A stretch of DNA of 64,000 nt from Xanthobacter agilis (GTDB lineage: Bacteria > Pseudomonadota > Alphaproteobacteria > Rhizobiales > Xanthobacteraceae), in the NCBI RefSeq assembly GCF_021730435.1, contig NZ_JABWGX010000026.1, positions 1 to 64,000 on the forward strand, in the 5' to 3' direction. Under the pieces are notes generated by a model. It was not told where the DNA came from. It saw nothing but the letters and a program-made list of their open reading frames with translations, and ran no database searches. Of the stretch, positions 53,406 to 62,272 are shown piece after piece. A program made the translations under genes and the position numbers. The number at the start of each line of letters is the position of its first letter. Position 1 is the stretch's first letter.

Positions 53406-53825
53406 TCATCTACGATGAATTGGTGCTGCTGTGGCTACCAACCGCATCAGCGCCGACAGCCCGGTCACGCCCGCGCCGATCAGGCAGAAAATCATGCGCC
53501 AGACTTCGGATGGCACGGCTTCGCGCGCGAGACCATGAATCAGCGCATAGCCCGCAACGGCGGCAGGCGCGGCGAAAACAAGCGCCACGGCGAGACGAAG
53601 GATCGGCGGGCGCACCGCCATGAACAGGACGATCAGCAGACCATAGGCGACAGCGCCTGCTATCAGTCCGACCAAGCCCGCGCCGATCAGGCCGGAGCCG
53701 GAAGCATAGGCCCAACGCGCTGCCTCCACGCCGAGCATGAAGGGCAGCGCATAGACGGCGAGCGTATAGGCCAGGACGCATAGACCGGCGAGCAGGACCA
53801 CGGTCATCAGCATGAGTACGATCAT
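53406..53825 (-). CDS. Small integral membrane protein
   Basis: A 139-residue hydrophobic protein with about four membrane helices (MTVVLLAGLCVLAYTLAVYALPFML, GLIGAGLVGLIAGAVAYGLLIVLFMAV, LRLAVALVFAAPAAVAGYALIHGL, IFCLIGAGVTGLSALMRLV). No domain recognised. It is a regular companion of the ParB-like gene in ICE backbones as far as I can tell; a role in transfer or exclusion is speculation. Confidence 0.7.
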   Translation of the reverse strand: MIVLMLMTVVLLAGLCVLAYTLAVYALPFMLGVEAARWAYASGSGLIGAGLVGLIAGAVAYGLLIVLFMAVRPPILRLAVALVFAAPAAVAGYALIHGLAREAVPSEVWRMIFCLIGAGVTGLSALMRLVATAAPIHRR

Positions 53826-53959
53826 CGCACGGTCCTCCTGAACCGATGACGGCCACGGTCATCGGCGGGTCGCGCGGGGTCGATCCCCGCGCGACCGCGA
53901 TTTTTCTGAGGGTGGAAAACAGGAAGGCCGGGACCGCTTGCACGATCCCGGCCCGGTCC

Positions 53960-56002
53960 TCACTCGGCGGCTTGCAGGTAGGCGTCGGCTTCCGGCTCGG
54001 CGGCAGGCCGCGCGGTGCGCAGCACGGTCGGCAGCCAGCCGGTTCCGGCCAGAAGCTGCTCTGCGGCCTGCGCCATCTCCGGCTTCTTCAAGCCCGCGAT
54101 CCGCTCGGCGGCTTCATCGCTGACGGCTTCCCGCACGGCAGCGAGGATATGCGCCTTGGTGACGCGACCAAGATAGGTCTGCCCGGTCGGGGTCCAATGC
54201 GCCGTCATGTCCAGCACCGTCGCCGTCGCCAGCTTCTCCGCCGTCGCGCGCGCGTTTGGCTTCTGCTCCCATTGCATCCTGACCGTATTGACGGTCAGCG
54301 ATGCGCAATGGGCGAGCAAGGCCATGAGGCTCGCATGGTCCAGACCGGCGACGAAGGCCCACAGGTCCGCCACGTCGCGCGGCATATCCGACGCCCATCC
54401 GGCATGACGATCCGCCAGCGCCTTCGCAGCGGGCGTGTCCTCGATTCCGTCCGCATGGGAGGCGAGATAGGCACTGGTCAACCGGATTTCGAGGCAGGAT
54501 GCTTCCCCACCACGATAGAAGGTCTGCGCCGCCAATGCGTGAACCACGGCGACAAGCGCCGTATCCGGCTGCTCGCCAAGGGCGAGGCGAAGGCCAAGGG
54601 TGCGATGGGCGGTCAGATCGCGGATGAGAAGGTCCGACAGCGGCTTTCCCGCATCCCCGGCATCCTCGTCCTCGGTCTCGAACGCGGAATCTGCCCGCTC
54701 GCCCTCGTTTCCCTCGTCCCCGACGATCTCCCCATCCTTGGTGACGATCACGCCATCCACTTCATAAGCGGCGCTTTCCGTTTTCTCTGGTTGCAACGCT
54801 TCGTCCTCGGCGCGGATGAAACCACGCTCGATCCGGGCCGTGCCGTCATGGTTGAGGATGACGAACACGCCGCCGCGCGCGATCTCGTCCGCATCATAGG
54901 CGTGGCGCTTGGCGTCGATCCGCTCGATTTCGGCTTCAAGCTCCGCGCGCCGCTGATCCACCTCGTCGGGAAGGTCCACGTCCGCATCCTGCCATTCTGC
55001 CGACAGGCGCTCCAATTCCTCCTGCGTGGCGTCATAGGCGGCGGCATCTTCCTCCGACAAATCCACCGGGTGAGGATAGGTGCGGCGTAAACCGTGGGCA
55101 TGGGGATAGTCGATGTGAGCGGCGGTCCACTTCCATCCCTCTGCCGCCTGCACCTCGGCGGCGATGATTTCCAGCTTTCCGACGACAAGCCGGTCGAGCA
55201 ACACAGCATCCTCGAAATAGCCGCCCCGGTCCTCGGTGAAGAGGTCGCGGATGATCGTGCCGCCTGCCTCCGCATAGGCGTCCGCCCCAACGAAACGCGC
55301 GCGCCGTTCGGTCGCCTCCACGTTCGCTTTGGTCAGATCACGCCGGATAGTCGCGGGTTCGCGGTTCCATGACAGGTTATCGAAAACCTGCTCCTGCCGG
55401 TCGTGATCCTCGGTGATGGCGAAGGCCATCAACTGATCCAGCGACAAGCCGCCATCCCGATAGACCTGCATCAGCTTCGGGCTGACCGCGCCAAGGCGAA
55501 GCCGCTGCTTCACGACATGGGCGGAAACCCCGAACCGGGCGGCGATCTCTTCCGCGCCCCATCCGCGATTGTCCGCCAACTCCCGGAACCGCTCGTACTG
55601 ATCGGCAGGGTGCATCGCCTCGCGGGTGACGTTCTCGTCAAGGCTGATTTCCGCCGCGTCGTTCTCGGTGTCCAGAACGCAGCGGATACCTTCCGTCTTC
55701 TTGATCTGCTTGCGCTTCACACGCAGCAACTGCGCCAGCCTGCGGCCTTCACCGATGGTCACGAAATAGCTGCCGGTTGGTTCGCCCTCCGCGTTCGTTT
55801 CCGGCTCCACCACCAGATTTTGCAGCATCCCCTTGGCCGCGATGCTGGCCGACAGCGCTTCAATATGGGCTTCGCTGTGCGGGGTCTTGCGGGCGTTGCG
55901 GGGTGACTTCTTCAACTTGTTCAGCGGCACGAACAGCACCGCGCCGTTCTCGGCGGCGGGGACTTCGGAAACTGTGGCGGTCGTTTCGATGATGTTGGTC
56001 AT
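53960..56002 (-). CDS. ParB/RepB/Spo0J-family protein
   Basis: A 680-residue ParB-like protein: VPLNKLKKSPRNARKTPHSEAHIEALSASIAAKGMLQNLVV and GEGRRLAQLLR form the ParB nuclease/CTP domain, then the HTH (EIAARFGVSAHVVKQRLRLGAVSPKLMQVYRDG). The remaining about 400 residues are the acidic extension usual in plasmid and ICE versions. Start at 56002 (MTNIIETTATV). Likely partitions or regulates the element. Its leader is the second copy of the 320-base repeat. Confidence 0.92.
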   Translation of the reverse strand: MTNIIETTATVSEVPAAENGAVLFVPLNKLKKSPRNARKTPHSEAHIEALSASIAAKGMLQNLVVEPETNAEGEPTGSYFVTIGEGRRLAQLLRVKRKQIKKTEGIRCVLDTENDAAEISLDENVTREAMHPADQYERFRELADNRGWGAEEIAARFGVSAHVVKQRLRLGAVSPKLMQVYRDGGLSLDQLMAFAITEDHDRQEQVFDNLSWNREPATIRRDLTKANVEATERRARFVGADAYAEAGGTIIRDLFTEDRGGYFEDAVLLDRLVVGKLEIIAAEVQAAEGWKWTAAHIDYPHAHGLRRTYPHPVDLSEEDAAAYDATQEELERLSAEWQDADVDLPDEVDQRRAELEAEIERIDAKRHAYDADEIARGGVFVILNHDGTARIERGFIRAEDEALQPEKTESAAYEVDGVIVTKDGEIVGDEGNEGERADSAFETEDEDAGDAGKPLSDLLIRDLTAHRTLGLRLALGEQPDTALVAVVHALAAQTFYRGGEASCLEIRLTSAYLASHADGIEDTPAAKALADRHAGWASDMPRDVADLWAFVAGLDHASLMALLAHCASLTVNTVRMQWEQKPNARATAEKLATATVLDMTAHWTPTGQTYLGRVTKAHILAAVREAVSDEAAERIAGLKKPEMAQAAEQLLAGTGWLPTVLRTARPAAEPEADAYLQAAE

Positions 56003-56317
56003 GGTCTTGATCCTCATTGGCTTGGGTTGGAGCGCAGCACTGCGCTGCAACCCTGGCCGTCGCCGAGACCGGGGGGTGCAAGGAGCAAGGGCGGGCGGGA
56101 CGGAGGGGGATCACCTGGCCTGCACGGAACGGAGGAACGACGTGGAGGAAGGCTGGGGATACCGTCCCGGCTGAGCGTCAGCGATCCCTTGCGCCGCGCC
56201 AGGGGGCAGCGCCCCCAAGCAAACTGCTCGGCGTGAGCGGTAGCGGGAGACGGGCACAAAGCTGGATCAGGATGTGCAAAGCCCCTGAACCTGAAAGCCG
56301 CGCATCCTGATCGCCGT
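55998..56317 (-). repeat. Duplicated leader, copy 2 (before ParB-like)
   Basis: Matches 51402-51719 over its length, including the near-palindrome at 56025-56052. It also starts at the gene's ATG. The homology ends before the AT-rich start of the SIR2 region. Confidence 0.8.
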
Positions 56318-56416
56318 TTTTGTTATTCTGTCGCGATATAGTTGGTCTCGCTTAGGAATTGATCATCGGCCATACTGACCGAATCGGTCCCCGAAGAGAC
56401 TGGCGAGAGGACGCGC

Positions 56417-57454
56417 TTGGACATTCACGAGCTTAAACTGCTGTTGCAACAGCATCTGACAGACGGCCTAGTAACGGTTGTCGGCTCAGGTCTGTCATGT
56501 GCGGAAGGGCTGCCGGGTATGGGCGAATTGGCCGCCCATCTCGATGCGACAGTGACAACAGACTTGGCGGCAGCGGAGATAGATCGGTGGAACGCGATTT
56601 CACCGCTCCTACCGACCAAGGGCCTCGAAGCGGCTCTTCTGGAAGTGCCACCGACGACAGGACTGGAAATCGCGATCGTTGCGCGCACGGCCGAACTGAT
56701 CGCTATGCGTGAGCGTCAAATCGTTGCCGAAGTTTTCTCGCGGACCCGGACGCTGCGTTTTACCGGGCTCGTCAAGCACTTGTTGAAACCTCACACCGGA
56801 CTTCCGGTCGTTACGACCAACTATGATCGCTTGGTTGAGGTCGCCGTGGAAGAAGCCAGCCTCGGCGTCGATACGTTGTTCGTCGGCCATTTTGCAGGTG
56901 AGTTGAACGAGCAGGAAAGCCGCTTGAGCTTCTGCCGGGAAGTGACGCTGAAGGCCGGACGAGCACAGTATCGTTATCGTCCCCGCGCCAATATCTTCAA
57001 ACCTCATGGCAGTCTCGATTGGTATCACCGCGACGGGAAGCCCGTCCGCTACTCTGGCGATCTCGATCTACCGCGGCTCATCATCACGCCGGGGTTGAAC
57101 AAGTTCCGCAACGGCTACGAAAGCCCGTTCGACCGCCATCGGGAACGGGCAAATTCGGCGATCGACCGTGCCAGCCGCTTTCTCGTGATCGGCTATGGCT
57201 TCAACGACGATCACCTGGAAACTCACCTTACGCCCCGTATCCGCAGTGGCGTGCCCACGCTCCTTTTGACCTACGGACTCTCGGATAACGCGGTGAAGCT
57301 CGTAAACGAATGCCGCAATGTCATCGCGATTCAGCGCGCCGAACAAGCTGGCGTTTCCGGCTCTGGCGTCTTTGTCGCCGGCGTCGAGACTTTCTTTCCC
57401 GGTCTGGACCTGTGGGATCTGGGCTCATTCGTTGCCGAGGTGCTTGAACCATGA
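56417..57454 (+). CDS. SIR2-family protein (SIR2-HerA defence pair)
   Basis: A 345-residue SIR2-like NADase/deacetylase fold: VTVVGSGLSCAEGLPGMGEL (GSGLS at 23-27), TTNYDRLVEVA (133-137 on), the His of FKPHGSLDWY (His197) and LVIGYGFNDDHLE. TTG start with AGAGG six bases upstream. Its stop overlaps the herA start by four bases. SIR2 proteins paired with HerA are a known anti-phage system that depletes NAD+ on infection; the pairing here fits this. Low GC and position in the ICE suggest cargo. Confidence 0.88.
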   Translation: MDIHELKLLLQQHLTDGLVTVVGSGLSCAEGLPGMGELAAHLDATVTTDLAAAEIDRWNAISPLLPTKGLEAALLEVPPTTGLEIAIVARTAELIAMRERQIVAEVFSRTRTLRFTGLVKHLLKPHTGLPVVTTNYDRLVEVAVEEASLGVDTLFVGHFAGELNEQESRLSFCREVTLKAGRAQYRYRPRANIFKPHGSLDWYHRDGKPVRYSGDLDLPRLIITPGLNKFRNGYESPFDRHRERANSAIDRASRFLVIGYGFNDDHLETHLTPRIRSGVPTLLLTYGLSDNAVKLVNECRNVIAIQRAEQAGVSGSGVFVAGVETFFPGLDLWDLGSFVAEVLEP

Positions 57455-59202
57455 CTGAAGCCGCTCTCAAATTTGCTGACGAGGATAAAATCGGTCGCGT
57501 CGCGTCGGTTGATACCAGCCGTGTTGCGATCGATGTGACGAACTCCGTTCTGCTCACGCGGATCGGCATCGGACAGCTCATCGCCATTCGCGGCGCGACG
57601 GAGCGCGAATATCTCATCGCCATGACCGAGCGCGTTACCCGCAGCATCAGGGAAGAATTGCCAGGCCCGGACGATGAGGATGCCGATGGCGGGCTCTTGG
57701 CAGCGGTGCCGACCGACCTAATCCAGGGGGTGTTGATCGGTACATTCAGAACGGTGGAGGGAGATCGGCGGAATACCTTCAAGCGCGGTGCGGATAGCTT
57801 TCCACAGATTGACCGGGACTGCTTCGTCATTGAAGGCGGAAACCTTCAGCGCTTCATGGGAATCCTGGGCGCAGGTTTCTCGGCCGATGAAAGACTCAAG
57901 CTCGGCACGTTCGTCGCGGATCGCACGGCCGACGCGATCGCCAGTGGCGACAAGTTCTTTCAGCGGCACGCAGCGATCCTCGGAAGTACCGGATCGGGCA
58001 AAAGCTGGGCGGTTGCACTGATCCTCGAACGGGCCGCCAAGCTGAAGTTTCCAAACATCATCGTGTTCGACATGCACGGCGAATACGCTCCGTTGGCGGA
58101 TAAGGCGAACGGAGGATTTGCTACACGCTTCCGCGTCGCTGGTCCCGGCGATCTGGAAAATCCGGGCGACGACACGCTGTTCCTGCCATACTGGCTGCTT
58201 AACCGTGATGAAATGCTGTCGATGATCCTCGATCGCAGCGACCAGAACGCGCCCAATCAGGCGTCGCGGTTCACGCTGCATGTCCGTTCCTTAAAAGGGC
58301 AGACGCTTGATGCCGAGAAGAAGGCGGACATCAAGAAAACGTATACCGTCGATTCGCCCATTCCTTACGATGTCAAACAGTTGGTAGGGCTTCTGCACAC
58401 AGACAACACGACAAAAGGCATCGGCGCTAAGGGCGCGCCTGTAAAAGGCGAGTGGGAAGACAAGCTGACGCGGTTCCTGTCGCGCCTCGAAGCGAAACTA
58501 GACGATCGTCGCTACGGCTTCATGTTCGCACCGCCGCCCGCTGCGATGAAATACGACTGGCTTGCAGCGCAGGTGCTCAAGCTGCTGCAATCTGGCGATG
58601 ACACTGGCATCAAGGTTATCGACTTCTCTGAAGTGCCCGCCGACGTGCTCCCCGTAGTGACGGGGACGCTGGCGAGGTTGCTTTATGATGTTCAGTTCTG
58701 GATGAACGGGAAGACCCGGACGCCGGTTACGCTGCTGTGCGACGAGGCGCACCTCTATCTTCCGGTTCGCGATGACGCTGATGCGGTCCAGCGCCAGGCC
58801 CTCGGATCGTTCGAGCGGATCGCCAAAGAGGGCCGCAAATACGGCTTCTCGCTGTTGGTGGTGAGCCAGCGCCCCTCGGATGTCAGTCGGACGATTCTCA
58901 GCCAGTGCAATAATTTCTTAGCTTTGCGCCTGACGAACGAAACCGATCAGGGCGTCATCAAGCGCCTGATGCCGGATTCGCTGGCTGGGCTGACGAGCAT
59001 CTTGCCGTTGCTTGATACGGGTGAGGCGCTGTTGTTGGGTGACGCGGTTTTGCTGCCGACGCGGATCAAGCTCGATATGCCCAAAGTGGCACCGGATAGC
59101 GCGACGCGGGATTTCTGGAAGGAATGGGGATCGGCCAAACCGGATGATGCTGCCATCGCGTCGGCTATCGAATGCTTGCGGGGGCAATCTCGAAACGGCT
59201 GA
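57451..59202 (+). CDS. HerA-family ATPase
   Basis: A 583-residue HerA: N-terminal HAS barrel (GRVASVDTSRVAIDVTN, residues 15-31), Walker A GSTGSGKS at 178-185, the catalytic region IIVFDMHGEYAPL, Walker B LLCDEAHLYLPVR near 428-440, and the C-terminal arginine-finger zone SQRPSDVSRTILSQCNNFLALRL. Works as a hexameric motor and partner of the SIR2 protein. It ends seven bases from the convergent Eco57I-like gene. Confidence 0.92.
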   Translation: MTEAALKFADEDKIGRVASVDTSRVAIDVTNSVLLTRIGIGQLIAIRGATEREYLIAMTERVTRSIREELPGPDDEDADGGLLAAVPTDLIQGVLIGTFRTVEGDRRNTFKRGADSFPQIDRDCFVIEGGNLQRFMGILGAGFSADERLKLGTFVADRTADAIASGDKFFQRHAAILGSTGSGKSWAVALILERAAKLKFPNIIVFDMHGEYAPLADKANGGFATRFRVAGPGDLENPGDDTLFLPYWLLNRDEMLSMILDRSDQNAPNQASRFTLHVRSLKGQTLDAEKKADIKKTYTVDSPIPYDVKQLVGLLHTDNTTKGIGAKGAPVKGEWEDKLTRFLSRLEAKLDDRRYGFMFAPPPAAMKYDWLAAQVLKLLQSGDDTGIKVIDFSEVPADVLPVVTGTLARLLYDVQFWMNGKTRTPVTLLCDEAHLYLPVRDDADAVQRQALGSFERIAKEGRKYGFSLLVVSQRPSDVSRTILSQCNNFLALRLTNETDQGVIKRLMPDSLAGLTSILPLLDTGEALLLGDAVLLPTRIKLDMPKVAPDSATRDFWKEWGSAKPDDAAIASAIECLRGQSRNG

Positions 59203-59209
59203 TCTGTAA

Positions 59210-62200
59210 TCATGCAGGTACAGGCACTGCTTTGGCCACAGCCATATCTGTGGCTGAAAGTGAAAACAACGCGCTGACGCGGGCTTCAATCCGTTCGCGC
59301 AGCGCAACCGCGTTGCGCTCATGGAGCGTTTTCTGGCGCGGTGTGCGTGCCGCCAGCATGGCATCGTTGGCGTCGATCAATTGGCGCACCAGCAATTCTA
59401 TCTCGGTGCGCTGCGCCGGCGTCGCCGGCGGAATCGGCAGATGCTCAATGAATTGCTTGCCATGCGAATAATACCCGCCCCGGAAGGGGCTTGTATGCGT
59501 CCTGACCATCGCTTCGCTCAGGGGATGATGCAGCACCGCCAGCAGGAAGAAGTGGCTTTCTGGCGCGCCGTCCAGCGGGCGGATCATATAATAAGGGCCG
59601 TTCCCGCCGCCGGTCATCATGATGTTGCTCTCGTCGTAAGCGTAACGGGCTTCGAGCGAGAGAATGGGAAGGATGATCTTCGGGCTGTCAAATTTGGTCA
59701 GGCTTTGGGAGCGACCGAACTGGTAGAATTGCCGATCGGCGGCGGTGCCGCCGACGACATTGCGGCGTTCCAGCTCGACTTGCCGAGCCGTCAGATAGGC
59801 GAAGCACACCGGAAAACGCCGCGCCATGTCTGCCGGTTGGATCAGCCGGGCCATGGTGCGAGTGCCGTTGTGGACGATCTCATAGGGGAAGATCATCCAT
59901 GCGTTCGCTTCGGCGCGCGTGTAGGGGTAGAGCCTGGCATCATGCAGGCAGGGCCGGAGAATGCCGCGCTCGATCGGCCAATCCCGGCCGTCCCACCGTA
60001 GCGTCACCGTGTCGGCCGCCGCACGGAAAATAAAGATCGGATCGGCGCTGGTCTGGACGCCGACGAAGATTTCCGCCGCGTTCCCCAGCTCGCGGCCGCA
60101 AGCCGCCCGCACGCGCGCGAACAGCGCGCGCGTGTCGTTGTCCGCGAACTGCCACGGATCATCCGTCAGCTCGGCCGCCGGCAGCACATTCCGGGGGCCG
60201 GGCGTCCCGTAGCGCCACGGCTCCAAAGCCTCGACGCGCTCCACCGTCACATCGGCCTTGCCCTGCCGGTCGAGGATCAGCAGGCAGGTGTAATTCGCCG
60301 CCTGCCGCCCGAAGACCTGCTGCACGCCGAAATGCACGATTTCCTCAAGGACGTGACCGGCCGTCACTAGGCGGCGGAGCGCCCGTCCTGCCTGAATCGT
60401 CATGAACTTGTGCGGGATGATGAAGCCAAGCCGCCCATCCGGCCGGACAAGAGACAATGACCGCTCTATAAATAGCGCATACTTGTCGAAATTGTCCTGC
60501 CGCGCCGTGGTGTAGGGCGAGGCGGCGTTCTGATAGAAAGCGGCCTCTTCCGGGGAATATGCCTGCATGTTCTGGATGCGGATATAGGGCGGATTCCCCA
60601 CGATCACGTCGAACCCGCCCCGTGCCGTTTCGGCGGGGAACTCGTTGGCCCACGAGAACGGGTTGACCTTCTCCAGCAGCCGGGCCGGCAGTGCGCCCCG
60701 CGCGGCCGCCCATTCCGCTTGGCTGACGAGGCTGTTGCCCGCCCGCAGCGTTCCTTCCAGCTCCGGCAGGGCCGGCGTGCCGGTGCGCTCAACGTAATCG
60801 CGCAGGCCGGCCGCGCCTTCGTCCTCGATCAGCTTCAGGAGAAGGCTGAAGCGGGCGACCTCGACGGCATTGGCGTCAATGTCCACGCCTCGGACATGGG
60901 CCAGCAGAATGCGGCGCTTTTCCTCAAAGGTGAGCCGCCACAGTCCTGCCCCGGCTTCGTAGATCGTCCGGCCGACATGCGCCGCGCGGTCGTTCGCCTG
61001 ATACCAGGCTAGATAATGGTCGGTCAGGAACTCGAACACCGACAGCAGGAAAATACCGGAGCCGCAGCAAATATCGGCAACCGTGAACCCCGCCAGATCG
61101 TCCGGGGCCTTGCCGGCGAGGCGCGGGCCAAGCGTGCGCTGCACGATGGCGTCAACGATATAGCGGGGTGTCGGCACCACGCCGCCGCTTTCCCGGACTT
61201 CCGGCTTGCTGGCGATCTCGACCGCGCCGGCGGCGTCGATCGTGATGATCTCGCCCAGGAATTGCTCGTAAATTTCACCGAGCACTTCGGTTTCGACAAC
61301 GGCGAAGGTGTAGGGACTCTGCGGATAATATAGCTCGTTGATGATCCCGCTCAGCACATCATCGCTGATGCGGACGCCCAGCCGGGCGTCGTCGAGAAGG
61401 CGGAACAGGCCAGAATCATAGAAGGCATCGGCCCGCCGCAGCTCCGCCAGCAAGGCATTGAAACTGCCGTCGCCGGCGGCGAGGCCGCGCAGGGTTTCAT
61501 AGCGTTCAATGTCGCGGTCTTCGCAGATGCGCAGGAAGACGATCCGCAAAAGGAAAAGCTGCACCGCATAGGTCAGCTCTTCCGGCGAGAGGCCGGGCGT
61601 GTTGCGGTGAATGTCCTGCGCCAGCCGCTCGCGCCACGAACGCACTTGGCGCAGGAAGAAATCGTCGAACTGTTCCGCCCCGTGTCGCGTTACATCGACG
61701 GAAAAACGCCGGTCGAAATCGCCCGAATAAACGGCCGCGCGCGCGAGCAGCGGCCACAGCTCGTCAAAGCGCGCCTCGAACTCATCGTAGCGCATCAGCA
61801 GAATGCGCGCGACATGCGCTTCGTCGGTCAGGTCGGGCTTGGGCTGGCAATCATAGACCGCGAGCTGGTGGAAATTGGTCAGCACCGCGATCGGCAGGCT
61901 GGCGGAATACCCATAGCGCCGCGTCTGAAACGCTGCATCCCGGTTGCGGTCGATATGGACGCTCGGCTTTTTGGCCTCGACGAACAGCTTGCGTTGGCGG
62001 GCAAGGCGCAGCTCATAGTCCGGCTTCTTGGAAAGCCGCTCTTCGCCCACCTCAACCGTGGCCTCTTCAATGACTTCCCGCAGGCCAAGCGGCTGCCCGG
62101 CTGCATTGTGCACGTCCCATCCGAACGCCGCGAGCAGCGGCGTGATGAAGTCCGTGCGGGCCTGCGTCTCGTTATAGGCGGGCCGCAGATAGTCCGCTTC

Positions 62201-62272
62201 GTTGCGCCTGAAGCTCTGCACCAGTTCGCCGACACGGGCGCGCGCGGCGGATTTTATGTCCGCGTCGGTCAT
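59210..62272 (-). CDS. Eco57I-like type IIG restriction-methylation enzyme
   Basis: A 1020-residue enzyme with an N-terminal PD-(D/E)xK nuclease (SKKPDYELRL with D85, then FVEAKKPS with E99-x-K101) and a gamma-class N6-adenine methyltransferase: VADICCGSGIFLL (399-410), GVDIDANAVEVARFSL, NPPYIRIQ (560-567). The rest is the target-recognition part. This is the Eco57I-type layout, cutting unmodified DNA away from the site. The upstream methyltransferase overlaps by four bases, so they are co-translated. Confidence 0.88.
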   Translation of the reverse strand: MTDADIKSAARARVGELVQSFRRNEADYLRPAYNETQARTDFITPLLAAFGWDVHNAAGQPLGLREVIEEATVEVGEERLSKKPDYELRLARQRKLFVEAKKPSVHIDRNRDAAFQTRRYGYSASLPIAVLTNFHQLAVYDCQPKPDLTDEAHVARILLMRYDEFEARFDELWPLLARAAVYSGDFDRRFSVDVTRHGAEQFDDFFLRQVRSWRERLAQDIHRNTPGLSPEELTYAVQLFLLRIVFLRICEDRDIERYETLRGLAAGDGSFNALLAELRRADAFYDSGLFRLLDDARLGVRISDDVLSGIINELYYPQSPYTFAVVETEVLGEIYEQFLGEIITIDAAGAVEIASKPEVRESGGVVPTPRYIVDAIVQRTLGPRLAGKAPDDLAGFTVADICCGSGIFLLSVFEFLTDHYLAWYQANDRAAHVGRTIYEAGAGLWRLTFEEKRRILLAHVRGVDIDANAVEVARFSLLLKLIEDEGAAGLRDYVERTGTPALPELEGTLRAGNSLVSQAEWAAARGALPARLLEKVNPFSWANEFPAETARGGFDVIVGNPPYIRIQNMQAYSPEEAAFYQNAASPYTTARQDNFDKYALFIERSLSLVRPDGRLGFIIPHKFMTIQAGRALRRLVTAGHVLEEIVHFGVQQVFGRQAANYTCLLILDRQGKADVTVERVEALEPWRYGTPGPRNVLPAAELTDDPWQFADNDTRALFARVRAACGRELGNAAEIFVGVQTSADPIFIFRAAADTVTLRWDGRDWPIERGILRPCLHDARLYPYTRAEANAWMIFPYEIVHNGTRTMARLIQPADMARRFPVCFAYLTARQVELERRNVVGGTAADRQFYQFGRSQSLTKFDSPKIILPILSLEARYAYDESNIMMTGGGNGPYYMIRPLDGAPESHFFLLAVLHHPLSEAMVRTHTSPFRGGYYSHGKQFIEHLPIPPATPAQRTEIELLVRQLIDANDAMLAARTPRQKTLHERNAVALRERIEARVSALFSLSATDMAVAKAVPVPA

